64,000 nt of DNA from Chloroflexota bacterium (lineage in GTDB: Bacteria > Chloroflexota > Anaerolineae > Anaerolineales > Anaerolineaceae): assembly GCA_004347695.1 (NCBI GenBank), contig SLTK01000009.1, positions 568,328 through 632,327 on the forward strand, read 5' to 3'. Positions 32,948 through 42,008 of this stretch are shown here, in pieces. Within the stretch, counting starts at the first letter, position 1; every line of letters starts with the position of its first letter. The position numbers were made by a program, and so were the translations under genes. The notes under the pieces are model-generated. The model was not told where the DNA came from, did no database searches, and worked only from the letters and a program-made list of their open reading frames with translations.

Positions 32948-34381
32948 ATGGCGACACAAAAAATCACAATCGAACCGGTAACTCGAATCGAAGGTCACGC
33001 CAAGGTGACCATTCACATGAAAGAAGATGGCAACGTTGACCATGCCTATTTGCATGTCAATGAATTCCGCGGTTTCGAGAAGTTCTGCGAAGGCCGCATG
33101 GTGTTCGAAATGCCTAATATTACCCCGCGCATCTGCGGCATTTGCCCGGTATCGCATCACCTGGCGGCTGCCAAAGCCGGCGACGAGGTGTACGGCGCAC
33201 CACCGCCCCGCCCTGCCAGGCTGCTGCGCGAACTGATGCATATGGGGCAAGTCATCCAGAGCCACGGCATGCACTTTTTCGAACTGGCCGGGCCTGACCT
33301 GCTGCTTGGTTTTGATGCCGACCCGGCGATCCGCAATGTGGTCGGGCTGATTCAGGCCAACCCGGATCTGGCGCTCAAAGCGGTTAATTTGCGCAAATAC
33401 GGTCAGGAGATCATCCATATCCTGGGCGGACGGCGCATACACCCGGTTTTTGCCGTCCCCGGCGGGGTTAACAAAGCCCTCACGCCCGAGGAACGCGACC
33501 TGATTTTAGCGGGTTACCACAAAGCACTGGACACGGTCAAAGTCGGCATTCAGATCATGAAGGGCTGGGCCGAGGCCAATCAGGAAGATATCAACAAATT
33601 TGCCGTTTTCCCGACCGGTTACCTGGGGATGGTCAAACCGGGCAATACACTTGAGTTATACGACGGTGACATCCGGCTGATCGACGCAGCCGGCAAGCAG
33701 ATGGAACTCTTCGATGGGCGGACGTACCTGGACTACATCGCGGAGCACGTTGAGGACTGGTCCTACCTCAAGTTCCCCTACTATAAAAAGATGGGTTTCC
33801 CGCAGGGCGTTTACCGCGTCGGGCCGCTGGGCCGGCTCAATGTCTCTGACCGCATGGCAACCCCGCTGGCAGATGCCGAACTAAAGGCTTTCAAGGCCAT
33901 CAACGGCGGAAAACCGGTCGAAAACACGCTCTACTATCATTATGCCCGTCTGATCGAAGCTCTGTACGCGGTTGAAAATGTGGCCATGCTGCTCGATGAC
34001 CCGGATGTGCTCTCGACCGATCTGCTCAATACCCGCCACGACTACAGGGGCGAAGGCGTTGGCGTGATCGAAGCGCCGCGCGGGACACTGTGGCACCATT
34101 ACTTTGCCAATGAAAACGGCCAGTTGGAGCGGGTGAACCTGATTGTGGCCACCGGCAACAACAACTGGGCCATGAGCAAAGCGGTGGACAGCGTTGCCAA
34201 GACATACATCAATGGCCAGGTGATTCGTGAAGGACTACTCAACCGGGTGGAGGCGGCAGTGCGTGCTTATGACCCCTGCCTTTCCTGCTCCACCCATGCC
34301 GTCGGTCAAATGCCGATTGTGATCGAGATGGTTGACGCGCAAGGCGACCTGACACAAACCATTTCTCGCTGCGCGGACTAA
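32948..34381 (+). CDS. hoxH: [NiFe]-hydrogenase large subunit (HoxH)
   Basis: A 477-residue catalytic subunit. The NiFe site ligands are in [11 protein letters not shown] (L1) and [12 protein letters not shown] (L2). The 27 residues after the L2 histidine are the expected C-terminal extension removed by the maturation protease. The ATG at 32948 has GGAGG 5 bp upstream; an in-frame ATG at 32936 overlaps the hoxY stop. Subunit composition points to a group 3d (NAD-coupled, bidirectional) or closely related group 3 enzyme. A perfect hairpin follows the stop codon. Confidence 0.95.
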   Translation: MATQKITIEPVTRIEGHAKVTIHMKEDGNVDHAYLHVNEFRGFEKFCEGRMVFEMPNITPRICGICPVSHHLAAAKAGDEVYGAPPPRPARLLRELMHMGQVIQSHGMHFFELAGPDLLLGFDADPAIRNVVGLIQANPDLALKAVNLRKYGQEIIHILGGRRIHPVFAVPGGVNKALTPEERDLILAGYHKALDTVKVGIQIMKGWAEANQEDINKFAVFPTGYLGMVKPGNTLELYDGDIRLIDAAGKQMELFDGRTYLDYIAEHVEDWSYLKFPYYKKMGFPQGVYRVGPLGRLNVSDRMATPLADAELKAFKAINGGKPVENTLYYHYARLIEALYAVENVAMLLDDPDVLSTDLLNTRHDYRGEGVGVIEAPRGTLWHHYFANENGQLERVNLIVATGNNNWAMSKAVDSVAKTYINGQVIREGLLNRVEAAVRAYDPCLSCSTHAVGQMPIVIEMVDAQGDLTQTISRCAD

Positions 34382-34387
34382 TGTGGA

Positions 34388-34440
34388 TTTCGATCGGGTC
34401 CGGGCGGAACTTGAGGCTGCCAACCCGGACCCGATCGAAA
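34388..34440 (+). promoter_or_regulatory. Perfect 17-bp hairpin between hoxH and the maturation genes
   Basis: TTTCGATCGGGTCCGGG (34388-34404) and its exact reverse complement (34424-34440) flank a 19-nt loop, 6 bp after the hoxH stop. No T run follows, so it is not a classical terminator. It more likely stabilises or processes the structural-gene mRNA, or lowers transcription of the downstream genes. Its presence argues against the GTG at 34383 as start of the protease gene. Confidence 0.8.
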
Positions 34441-34454
34441 CAGGTCATATAAGA

Positions 34455-34961
34455 ATGAAGCTTTTACTCTTCGGGTACGGCAACATCGACCGCCAGGATG
34501 ACGGCGTCGCCTGGCATATCTTGCGCGGGGTGGCAGAACATTACCAGGTCATGCTTCCCACTGTTCCCGAAGAATCCAATTGTGTCCTTTCTCCGGCCAT
34601 CACGACCACATTTGCGCTGCAGTTGACGCCCGAAAGCGCCGAGTGGGTTGCAGAGTTTGAAGAAGTTATCTTTATCGACGCCCACACCGGCAGTGTGGCG
34701 GATCCATTGCATGTCGAAGAGCTGAACGCCAATTTTCAAACGTCGCCGTTCACCCATCACCTCACCCCGCAAAGCTGTCTGGCCCTGGCTGGTTCATTGT
34801 ATGGAAAAACCCCCAAAGCTACGTTGATTTCGGTTCGCGGATATGAGTTCGGGTTCGCGCAAAACCAGTCGAAGCAAACGGAAGACCTGGCCCGGCAAGC
34901 TGTACGTGTAATTATCTCAAAGATCGATCAGGCAGGTGATTTTTTCGCAAGACATTTATGA
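34455..34961 (+). CDS. Hydrogenase maturation protease
   Basis: A 168-residue protein of the HyaD/HybD/HoxW endopeptidase fold, which removes the C-terminal peptide of the large subunit after nickel insertion. The nickel-sensing motif is LLFGYGNIDRQDDGVAW at the N-terminus, with a second acidic ligand in VIFIDAHTGS and the His region FTHHLTPQS. The ATG at 34455 is chosen because the fold starts there; a GTG at 34383 in the same frame lies in the upstream hairpin. It sits directly after hoxH, its likely substrate. Confidence 0.85.
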   Translation: MKLLLFGYGNIDRQDDGVAWHILRGVAEHYQVMLPTVPEESNCVLSPAITTTFALQLTPESAEWVAEFEEVIFIDAHTGSVADPLHVEELNANFQTSPFTHHLTPQSCLALAGSLYGKTPKATLISVRGYEFGFAQNQSKQTEDLARQAVRVIISKIDQAGDFFARHL

Positions 34962-35052
34962 CAATCGACCACGCCCTTACTGATGGAGGACACTTCAATT
35001 TGACCGGCGGTAATGTTACAAAATAAGGTACACAATTTAGAAAGTTGTATAT

Positions 35053-35556
35053 ATGATGATGCCGCTCGCACTCCTTATCGATACCCTGAAAAGCATTCCC
35101 TGGTTTTTGGATTTTAATTCCAAACAATTAGAACGTCTGGCAAGTATTTCCACGATTATGGAAGTATCGGCTGGCGAGGTTATTTTTTGCGAGGGCGACC
35201 GGGCCGACAACATGTATATCATCCTGGACGGTCAGATTGCGGTGGATTCGGCCGTCCCTGGTCATGAGCCAGTACGCATTTATCAGGCTGAGGCGCTGGA
35301 CATCATCGGCTGGTCGAAAATGGTTCCGGTCATCCGCCAAAGGGTGGCAACCACAACCGCATTAAAGGATTCACGCCTTCTGGTGATTAACGGGGATGAC
35401 CTGGCCGGACTCTGCGAAGAGGACAATCACGTTGGCTTTGTGATCATGCGGCGTCTGGCGAATGTGGTTGCGACGAATATGTTAACCACCAAATTACAGT
35501 TGTTGGATCTGATCCTCCAACTTTCAGGTGAACACAGCGGGAATCCAGCTTTGTAA
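35053..35556 (+). CDS. Stand-alone cyclic-nucleotide-binding-domain protein
   Basis: A 167-residue protein consisting of a CRP-like nucleotide-binding domain (about residues 15-125): FNSKQLERLASIS, VSAGEVIFCEGDRADNMYII, and the GxIxV strand LDGQIAVD. It ends with a helix (residues 130-160) but has no DNA-binding winged helix. The phosphate-binding cassette is weak. Co-location with hydrogenase genes suggests a sensor or adaptor for the complex; similar cNMP-domain proteins occur beside other hydrogenases and may bind the complex. Function is inferred. Confidence 0.7.
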   Translation: MMMPLALLIDTLKSIPWFLDFNSKQLERLASISTIMEVSAGEVIFCEGDRADNMYIILDGQIAVDSAVPGHEPVRIYQAEALDIIGWSKMVPVIRQRVATTTALKDSRLLVINGDDLAGLCEEDNHVGFVIMRRLANVVATNMLTTKLQLLDLILQLSGEHSGNPAL

Positions 35557-35600
35557 CCAGATCGTTTTCCAGAAACACGATTATTATTGGTAAATCGGCC

Positions 35601-35948
35601 ATGCATGAATTAGCGGTGACGGAATCCATTTTGGAAATTGCGACCCGGCATGCACAGCAAGCAGAGGCAGCCCGGGTGACGGACATTTACCTGGTGATCG
35701 GTCAGCTCTCCAGTATTGTTGACGATTCGGTTCAGTTCTATTGGGACAGCATGGCCGAAAATACGATCTGTCAGGGCGCGGAACTGCATTTCAAACGCAT
35801 TCCAGCGCGCATGCGCTGCCAGGATTGCCAGGGCGAGTTTGAGTTGGCCAGTCAGTTGGAGCCCTGCCCGGCTTGCGGCAGTTATCGGCTGGCGGTAGCT
35901 GCGGGGGATGAATTTTATATGGAATCCATCGAGGTAGAAAAGGCATAG
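35601..35948 (+). CDS. hypA: Hydrogenase nickel incorporation protein HypA
   Basis: A 115-residue nickel metallochaperone. The N-terminal MHE motif binds nickel, and the zinc site is formed by two Cys pairs, RCQDC and PCPACG, in the second half. It works with HypB to deliver nickel to the apo large subunit. It precedes hypB by 9 bp. Confidence 0.95.
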   Translation: MHELAVTESILEIATRHAQQAEAARVTDIYLVIGQLSSIVDDSVQFYWDSMAENTICQGAELHFKRIPARMRCQDCQGEFELASQLEPCPACGSYRLAVAAGDEFYMESIEVEKA

Positions 35949-35957
35949 GAGCAGCTC

Positions 35958-36629
35958 ATGACGGTAAACCGGGTACAGGTTGTCGAAAATATACTTAATG
36001 CCAACGATCAGGTCGCTCAACTCAACCGCCAGGTGTTGGATCAAGCCGGCGCGTTTTCGATTAACCTCATGGCGTCTCCGGGCGCCGGTAAAACCAGCTT
36101 CATTCTCAAGACCATCCAGGCGCTGCGACCGGAGGTCAATATTGGCGTGGTCGAAGGCGACACCGCCCCGGTAACCATCGATGCCGACAAAATCAATGCA
36201 GTTGGCATGCCTGCGGTGCAGATCAACACCGGCGGTGAATGCCACCTGGACGCAGTTATGCTCAAAGCCGGGCTGCAACAGCTATCACTGTCAGAAATCG
36301 ACCTGCTGATCGTGGAAAACGTCGGCAATTTGATCTGCCCGGCAGCGTTCGACCTGGGCACTCACATCAATCTGCTGGTCGCCTCCATCCCCGAAGGGGA
36401 TGACAAACCCTACAAATATCCGAATATCTACCGTGGGCTGGATGTGCTGGTGATCAACAAGACCGACCTGCTGCCCTACATCGATTTCCGCATGGACTAC
36501 TTCCGGCAGGGCGTGGAAATGCTCAACCCGGGTCTGACGACCTTTGCAGTCTCCTGCAAAACCGGCGAGGGCATTGATGCCTGGGCCGATTGGCTGCGCG
36601 GCAGGTTGACAGCTGCAAAGCAGGTGTAA
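35958..36629 (+). CDS. hypB: Hydrogenase nickel incorporation GTPase HypB
   Basis: A 223-residue SIMIBI GTPase. The P-loop is MASPGAGKTSFIL, with VEGDTAPVTIDADKI, NTGGECHLDA (metal-binding Cys and His), IVENVGNLICPAAFDLG and the NKTD specificity motif. There is no His-rich N-terminal stretch, so nickel storage is unlikely and the protein is purely an insertion GTPase. Its stop overlaps the hypF start by one base. Confidence 0.96.
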   Translation: MTVNRVQVVENILNANDQVAQLNRQVLDQAGAFSINLMASPGAGKTSFILKTIQALRPEVNIGVVEGDTAPVTIDADKINAVGMPAVQINTGGECHLDAVMLKAGLQQLSLSEIDLLIVENVGNLICPAAFDLGTHINLLVASIPEGDDKPYKYPNIYRGLDVLVINKTDLLPYIDFRMDYFRQGVEMLNPGLTTFAVSCKTGEGIDAWADWLRGRLTAAKQV

Positions 36630-38911
36630 TGACAGATCAGGCCGGGCTTAAGGTTCGGGTGCGCGGAATTGTCCAGGGGGTCGGTTTTCGGCCTTTCGTG
36701 TACAGTCTTGCCATCCGCAACCAGTTGACCGGTTGGGTACGCAACACGTCCAGCGGGGTCGAGATCGAAGTCAACGGCCGCAGGGATGCGTTAAACACCT
36801 TCTTGGCCGTACTGCAACAGCAACCGCCGCCGCTGGCGCGCATCGATGCGCTCGAGTCAGAGGGTATCGAGCCGGATCACTATGACCATTTCGAGATTCT
36901 GGAAAGCCGGCCCAACCCGAACGAATTTATCCCGGTCTCGCCGGACATGACCATTTGCCCGGATTGCCAGCGCGAACTGTTTGACCCGGCCAACCGCCGT
37001 TATCGTTATCCGTTCATCAACTGCACGAACTGCGGGCCGCGCTTCAGTATTATCCGCAACATCCCTTACGACCGGCCATACACCACTATGGCGGATTTTC
37101 AAATGTGCCCTTCGTGCCAGGCAGAGTACCATGACCCGCTCGACCGCCGCTTCCATGCTCAACCAATAGCCTGCCCGACTTGCGGCCCGCAAATCTGGTT
37201 CGAGGTCGACGGCAAGCACCTGGCCGAACGCGAAGATGCGCTGCAGCGCGCCCGAGAGTGGCTGAAAAATGGCAAGATTCTGGCAGTCAAGGGACTTGGC
37301 GGTTATCACCTGGCCTGCGACGCATCCAATGCGCAGGCGGTGAATGAACTGCGCCGGCGCAAGAAACGCTCCGATAAACCCTTCGCGCTGATGGCGTTCA
37401 GCCTTGAGCAAATCGAACGGCATTGTCAGGTGACTCCGGCCGAATCCGAACTGCTTAACTCGCTGCAGCACCCGATTGTCCTGCTGGAACGCAAACCCGA
37501 ATCCACCACTGCGTTTTCAGTCGCGCCGCAGCAGAAGACGCTCGGATTTATGCTGCCCTACACCCCGCTGCATCTGCTGCTGCTCGAACCGGAAGCAAGC
37601 TTTCCGACAGCGCTGGTGATGACCAGCGGGAATCTCAGCGAAGAACCCATCGCCTACCGGGATGATGAAGCCCGCGAACATCTGACCGGTCTGGCAGATG
37701 CCTTCCTGCAGCATGACCGCGGCATTCACATGCGGATGGACGATTCTGTGGTGCGCACCCAGCGGAATAAACCCTATTTCATCCGGCGCTCGCGCGGTTA
37801 CGCCCCCGACCCCCTCATTCTGACGCGTGAAAACCCGCCGCTGCTGGCAGCCGGCGCGGAACTCAAAAACACCTTCTGCCTGACCCGGCAGCGCTACGCT
37901 TTCCTCTCCCATTACATCGGCGACATGGAAAACTACGAAACGTTGCGCTCTTTCGAAGAAGGCATCCGGCATTACGAACGCCTGTTTCGCATCCAACCAC
38001 AGGCCATCGCCGCCGATCTGCACCCGGATTACCTGGCATCGCGTTACGCCCAGGTTCGCGCCAGCGAGGAAAATCTGCCACTTTTTCAGGTTCAACACCA
38101 CCATGCGCACCTGGCAGCCTGCCTGGCAGATAACAACTGGCAGGGAGATGAACCGGTGATCGGAGTGTGCTTTGACGGCACCGGCTACGGCACTGACGGC
38201 GCCATCTGGGGTTCTGAGTTCTTGGTCGGAGGGTATAAGAGCTACCAGCGGGCAGCTCATCTTAAGTACGTGCCGCTGCCCGGCGGCGACCAGGCAGTGC
38301 GCAAAGTCGCGCGCATGGCTTTAGCTCACCTGTGGGCAGCAGGCATCGAATGGGAGCCGGATATTCCGGCGGTAAAGACGCTTTGCGGGGAAGAGCGCAG
38401 TGTATTGCACGTTCAACTGACCCGCGGCCTTAACGCGCCGCCCACTTCCAGCATGGGGCGGCTGTTCGATGCTGCAGCGGCGCTGATTGGCGTAAGGCAG
38501 ACTGCCACTTACGAAGGCCAGGCTGCCATCGAATTCGAGCAGATGGCCGACCCGTCAGAAATAGGAGCCTATCCGTTCAGCATACAGGACGGTGCCATCG
38601 ATCCGGCTCCGCTGTGGCACATGCTGCTTCGCGATTGGCGCGCCGGGACTGCTCAGTCCGTTCTGGCTGCGCGCTTTCACAACAGCATTGCTCAATTGAC
38701 ATTTGAAGTATGTCAACAGCTCGCTCAAACCAGCGCCACGAAAGTTGTTGCCTTAAGCGGTGGAGTCTGGCAAAATATGTTGTTGCTGGAAAAAACCCAA
38801 AGTTTGCTGGAAGCCGCCGGTTTTACCGTGCTCAGCCACCGGCGCGTGCCTGCCAATGACGGCTGCATCGCGCTGGGTCAGGCTTTGGTCGCCGGCAGCC
38901 AAATCCTTTAG
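36629..38911 (+). CDS. hypF: Carbamoyltransferase HypF
   Basis: A 760-residue enzyme that makes the cyanide precursor from carbamoyl phosphate and hands it to HypE. Domains in order are acylphosphatase (VRGIVQGVGFRPFVYSLA, residues about 10-95), two zinc fingers (CPDCQREL with CTNCGPRF; CPSCQAEY with CPTCGPQ), a YrdC-like domain (ALMAFSLEQIERH) and a C-terminal Kae1-like ATPase domain with VQHHHAHLAACLAD and ALSGGVWQN. The ATG at 36629 overlaps the hypB stop; the frame extends upstream but inside hypB. Confidence 0.96.
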   Translation: MTDQAGLKVRVRGIVQGVGFRPFVYSLAIRNQLTGWVRNTSSGVEIEVNGRRDALNTFLAVLQQQPPPLARIDALESEGIEPDHYDHFEILESRPNPNEFIPVSPDMTICPDCQRELFDPANRRYRYPFINCTNCGPRFSIIRNIPYDRPYTTMADFQMCPSCQAEYHDPLDRRFHAQPIACPTCGPQIWFEVDGKHLAEREDALQRAREWLKNGKILAVKGLGGYHLACDASNAQAVNELRRRKKRSDKPFALMAFSLEQIERHCQVTPAESELLNSLQHPIVLLERKPESTTAFSVAPQQKTLGFMLPYTPLHLLLLEPEASFPTALVMTSGNLSEEPIAYRDDEAREHLTGLADAFLQHDRGIHMRMDDSVVRTQRNKPYFIRRSRGYAPDPLILTRENPPLLAAGAELKNTFCLTRQRYAFLSHYIGDMENYETLRSFEEGIRHYERLFRIQPQAIAADLHPDYLASRYAQVRASEENLPLFQVQHHHAHLAACLADNNWQGDEPVIGVCFDGTGYGTDGAIWGSEFLVGGYKSYQRAAHLKYVPLPGGDQAVRKVARMALAHLWAAGIEWEPDIPAVKTLCGEERSVLHVQLTRGLNAPPTSSMGRLFDAAAALIGVRQTATYEGQAAIEFEQMADPSEIGAYPFSIQDGAIDPAPLWHMLLRDWRAGTAQSVLAARFHNSIAQLTFEVCQQLAQTSATKVVALSGGVWQNMLLLEKTQSLLEAAGFTVLSHRRVPANDGCIALGQALVAGSQIL

Positions 38912-38937
38912 CGTTGCTTATCGAAAGTGGAGGAACC

Positions 38938-39216
38938 ATGTGCCTCGGAATACCAGGAAAGATCGTCGAGTTGTACGAGCAGGGCGGGTTGAAAATGGCC
39001 AAAATCGATTTTGGCGGTGTGCTTCGCGAAGCCTGCATGGAAGCCGCTCCGGATGCCGTGATCGGTGAATATGCCATTATTCACGCCGGTTTTGCCCTGA
39101 ACATTCTGAGCGAAGAAGATGCGCTGGAAACGCTGCGGCTGCTGGAAGAATTGGGGCAGCTAACCAGTGAACTGAATCCAGAAAGCGTCATGTTTACCTC
39201 TTCCAACAAGGATTAG
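38938..39216 (+). CDS. hypC: Hydrogenase assembly chaperone HypC
   Basis: A 92-residue chaperone that shuttles the Fe(CN)2CO unit from HypD to the large subunit. It starts [12 protein letters not shown], with the essential Cys2 exposed after Met removal, and contains the HAGFALNIL segment. GGAGG precedes the ATG at 38938; an upstream in-frame ATG-like start at 38914 would bury Cys2. hypD follows after 4 bp. Confidence 0.95.
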   Translation: MCLGIPGKIVELYEQGGLKMAKIDFGGVLREACMEAAPDAVIGEYAIIHAGFALNILSEEDALETLRLLEELGQLTSELNPESVMFTSSNKD

Positions 39217-39220
39217 GCAG

Positions 39221-40324
39221 ATGGACGTCAACCAATTTTCGACTGCCTTCCGCGACAACGAAATCATCCAGGGGGTGCTGAAGGAAATCCGACGGACGGT
39301 CACCCGCCCCTGGGTGATCATGGAGATCTGTGGCGGTCAGACGCATGCCATCATGCATTACGGCCTGGATCAACTGCTGCCGCCCGAAATCGAACTGGTT
39401 CACGGCCCCGGCTGCCCGGTGTGCGTGACCTCGCTGGAGTTGATCGACAAAGCGCTGGCGATTGCCGCCCGGCCGGACGTTATTTTCTGCTCATACGGCG
39501 ATATGCTGCGCGTGCCGGGTTCGCACCGCGATCTTTTCAGCATCCGCGCTGCCGGAGGGGATGTGCGCGTGGTCTATTCCGCGCTGGACGCGGTCAAACT
39601 GGCGCAACAAAACCCCGATAAACAGGTGGTCTTTTTTGCCATCGGCTTCGAGACCACCGCTCCGCCCAACGCGATGAGCGTGCTGCAGGCCAGGCAATTG
39701 GGCCTAAAAAATTATTCCGTGCTGGTTTCGCAGGTATGCGTACCGCCTGCCATGCACGCCATTCTGGGGTCACCGGCCAACCGCGTACAGGGATTCCTGC
39801 TGGCAGGCCACGTGTGTACGGTGATGGGTTACCGGGATTACCTGCCGCTGGCCGATCAATACCGCGTGCCAATGGCCGTCACCGGTTTCGAACCGCTAGA
39901 CCTGGTACAGGGCATCTTGCAGGTGGTGCGTATGCTGGAAAAGGGTGAAGTGGAAGTTCAAAACGCCTACCAGCGCGCGGTATCGGCGGAGGGCAACAGA
40001 GCCGCCCAGTCGATTATTCAACGAACTTTTCAGGCTGTGGACCGCAACTGGCGCGGCATTGGCACCATCCCCATGAGCGGCTGGGGGCTGCTGCCGGAAC
40101 TGGCTGAATTTGATGCCGAAAAACGCTTCTCTGTAGAAGATATTCACACTGCCGAATCACCGGTCTGTATCGCGGGTGAAATTCTGCAAGGGTTGAAGAA
40201 ACCGTACCAGTGTCCAGCTTTTGGCCAGCAGTGCACTCCCTCCAACCCGCTCGGCGCACCCATGGTGTCGGCGGAAGGAGCCTGTTCAGCTTACTACCGC
40301 TATGCCCGGGTTGAAAACCTTTGA
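39221..40324 (+). CDS. hypD: Hydrogenase iron-centre assembly protein HypD
   Basis: A 367-residue [4Fe-4S] scaffold on which the Fe(CN)2CO group is assembled with HypC. Conserved motifs are [27 protein letters not shown] and [13 protein letters not shown]. The C-terminal cluster region is [17 protein letters not shown] followed by the Cys in [10 protein letters not shown]. Position between hypC and hypE is standard. Confidence 0.96.
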   Translation: MDVNQFSTAFRDNEIIQGVLKEIRRTVTRPWVIMEICGGQTHAIMHYGLDQLLPPEIELVHGPGCPVCVTSLELIDKALAIAARPDVIFCSYGDMLRVPGSHRDLFSIRAAGGDVRVVYSALDAVKLAQQNPDKQVVFFAIGFETTAPPNAMSVLQARQLGLKNYSVLVSQVCVPPAMHAILGSPANRVQGFLLAGHVCTVMGYRDYLPLADQYRVPMAVTGFEPLDLVQGILQVVRMLEKGEVEVQNAYQRAVSAEGNRAAQSIIQRTFQAVDRNWRGIGTIPMSGWGLLPELAEFDAEKRFSVEDIHTAESPVCIAGEILQGLKKPYQCPAFGQQCTPSNPLGAPMVSAEGACSAYYRYARVENL

Positions 40325-40345
40325 TTTTACAGGAAAACACAGCCA

Positions 40346-41428
40346 ATGAAGCCTGAAGAAAAAATTTCCCACCTGGAAGGACCGGTCTGCGCGCTGCCGC
40401 TGCGTCACAGCGAACAGATTGTCATGGGTCACGGTTCTGGCGGGCGCATGACGCGCGACCTGATCGAAAAGACCTTCAAACCGTTCCTTTCCAGCCCGGC
40501 GCTGGCAGCCGGCAATGACTTCGCGCGCCTGGAAGCCAACGGCAACAGCGAGTCTGGCGGCCGGCTGGCAGTCTCGACCGATTCGCATATCGTCACACCG
40601 CTGTTTTTCCCGGGCGGCGATATTGGCCGGCTGGCAGTCTGCGGCACGGTCAACGATATTTCCATGTCAGGCGGCGTTCCGCTCTATCTGACTGCGGGAT
40701 TCATTCTTGAGGAAGGCCTGCAGGTCGAGATGCTGCAACAGGTGCTGGCATCCATGCAGGCATCTGCGGCTGAGGCCGGGGTGCAGATCGTGGCCGGGGA
40801 TACCAAGGTGGTTGAACGCGGCAAAGCCGACCAGTTATTCATCAATACCGCCGGGATTGGCTGGATTCCCGACAACCGGCAAATTGGCGGAGAGCAGGCG
40901 CGACCAGGCGATGTGGTGCTGATCTCCGGTGCAATGGGTGACCACGGCATCGCGGTGCTTTCAGCGCGCGGTGAACTTGGCTTCGAGGCTGACGTGCGTT
41001 CGGATGTCGCCCCGCTCAACGGGTTGATCCGGGCGGTGCTGGAAGCCGCCCCCCATACCCATGTGCTGCGCGACCCAACCCGCGGCGGGCTGGCCACCAC
41101 ACTCAACGAAATCGCCGAGCAGAGCCAGATCGCAATTATGCTGGACGAAGCCAAAATACCGGTACATACAGCGGTGCAAGCAGCCTGTGAAATGCTCGGC
41201 TTCGACCCGCTTTACGTAGCCAATGAGGGAAAAGTCATTGTGATTGTACCGGAAGCGGAAGCGGACGCTGCCTTGCTGGCTATGCGCAATTCTAAATACG
41301 GCGCCGAAGCTGCGCGCATCGGTGTGGTGCAGGAAGCGCCAGCAAAGCGGGTGTTGATGCGCACTTTGATCGGCGGTACACGTATTTTGGACATGCTCAG
41401 CGGGGAAATGCTGCCGAGGATTTGCTAG
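40346..41428 (+). CDS. hypE: Hydrogenase expression/formation protein HypE
   Basis: A 360-residue ATP-dependent dehydratase that turns the carbamoyl group on its own C-terminal cysteine into thiocyanate. The N-terminal MGHGSGGRMTRDLIEKTF and TDSHIVTPLFFPGGDIG motifs are clear, and the protein ends in PRIC, with the acceptor cysteine as the last residue. It is the last gene of the hydrogenase locus. Confidence 0.97.
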   Translation: MKPEEKISHLEGPVCALPLRHSEQIVMGHGSGGRMTRDLIEKTFKPFLSSPALAAGNDFARLEANGNSESGGRLAVSTDSHIVTPLFFPGGDIGRLAVCGTVNDISMSGGVPLYLTAGFILEEGLQVEMLQQVLASMQASAAEAGVQIVAGDTKVVERGKADQLFINTAGIGWIPDNRQIGGEQARPGDVVLISGAMGDHGIAVLSARGELGFEADVRSDVAPLNGLIRAVLEAAPHTHVLRDPTRGGLATTLNEIAEQSQIAIMLDEAKIPVHTAVQAACEMLGFDPLYVANEGKVIVIVPEAEADAALLAMRNSKYGAEAARIGVVQEAPAKRVLMRTLIGGTRILDMLSGEMLPRIC

Positions 41429-42008
41429 TTTGCCGCAGGTACTTCAACTGCCTTGAGATATCACCCATGCCCGCAGGACATTGTGTGAGTGAACGAATTG
41501 AATGGTACATCTGTCAGGCGTCGAGATGTTTCGCTTCGCTCAACATGACACACTATATTCTTCGTAATTTGCGTTGTGTCAGTCTGAAGAAAGCGTAAGG
41601 TTACGAGGTTGGTGACGAGATGCTTCGCTCCGCTCAATCGTAGATTGCCCCACCCGAAGGGTGCGCTGTGAGTGCGGGCAACATGACATATTAGTGTCAC
41701 CCATGCCCACGCACTCAGCCAGTAAGCAAAGGGCACGGGATTGGATGGAGATGTTTCGCTTCGCTCAACATGACAGCTTACTGTTTAGCAACCAATGGAG
41801 TGTCACCTATCACTCAGCCAGTAAGCAAAGGGTGCGGGATTGGATGCGAGATGTTTCGCTTCGCTCAACATGACATATTAGTGTCACCCTGCCCGCAGGG
41901 CACTCTGCGAGTGAGCAAAACGAAGGGTCTTGTGACTGGATGCGAAATGTTTCGCTTCGCTCAACATGACGGAATGGATTAGATTAATTCATTCCGATTT
42001 CATCACAT
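41429..42008. repeat. Cluster of short intergenic repeats after hypE
   Basis: About 580 bp without a gene. A unit containing GAGATGTTTCGCTTCGCTCA followed by ACATGACA occurs at about 41523, 41746 and 41847, with variants near 41619 and 41943. A second unit, CAGCCAGTAAGCAAAGGG, is found near 41717 and 41815. Spacing is irregular and the units differ, so it is a dispersed-repeat cluster and not a CRISPR array. Related sequence lies at about 53968-53994. Confidence 0.8.

Noticed and set aside
34383-34454. GTG start for the maturation protease at 34383
   Set aside because: It would put 24 extra codons inside a perfect 17-bp hairpin; the protease fold starts at the ATG at 34455.
41429-42008. Possible CRISPR array in the repeat cluster after hypE
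   Set aside because: Repeat units are of two types, spacing is irregular (about 100-220 bp), spacers are themselves repetitive, and no cas gene is present in the window.
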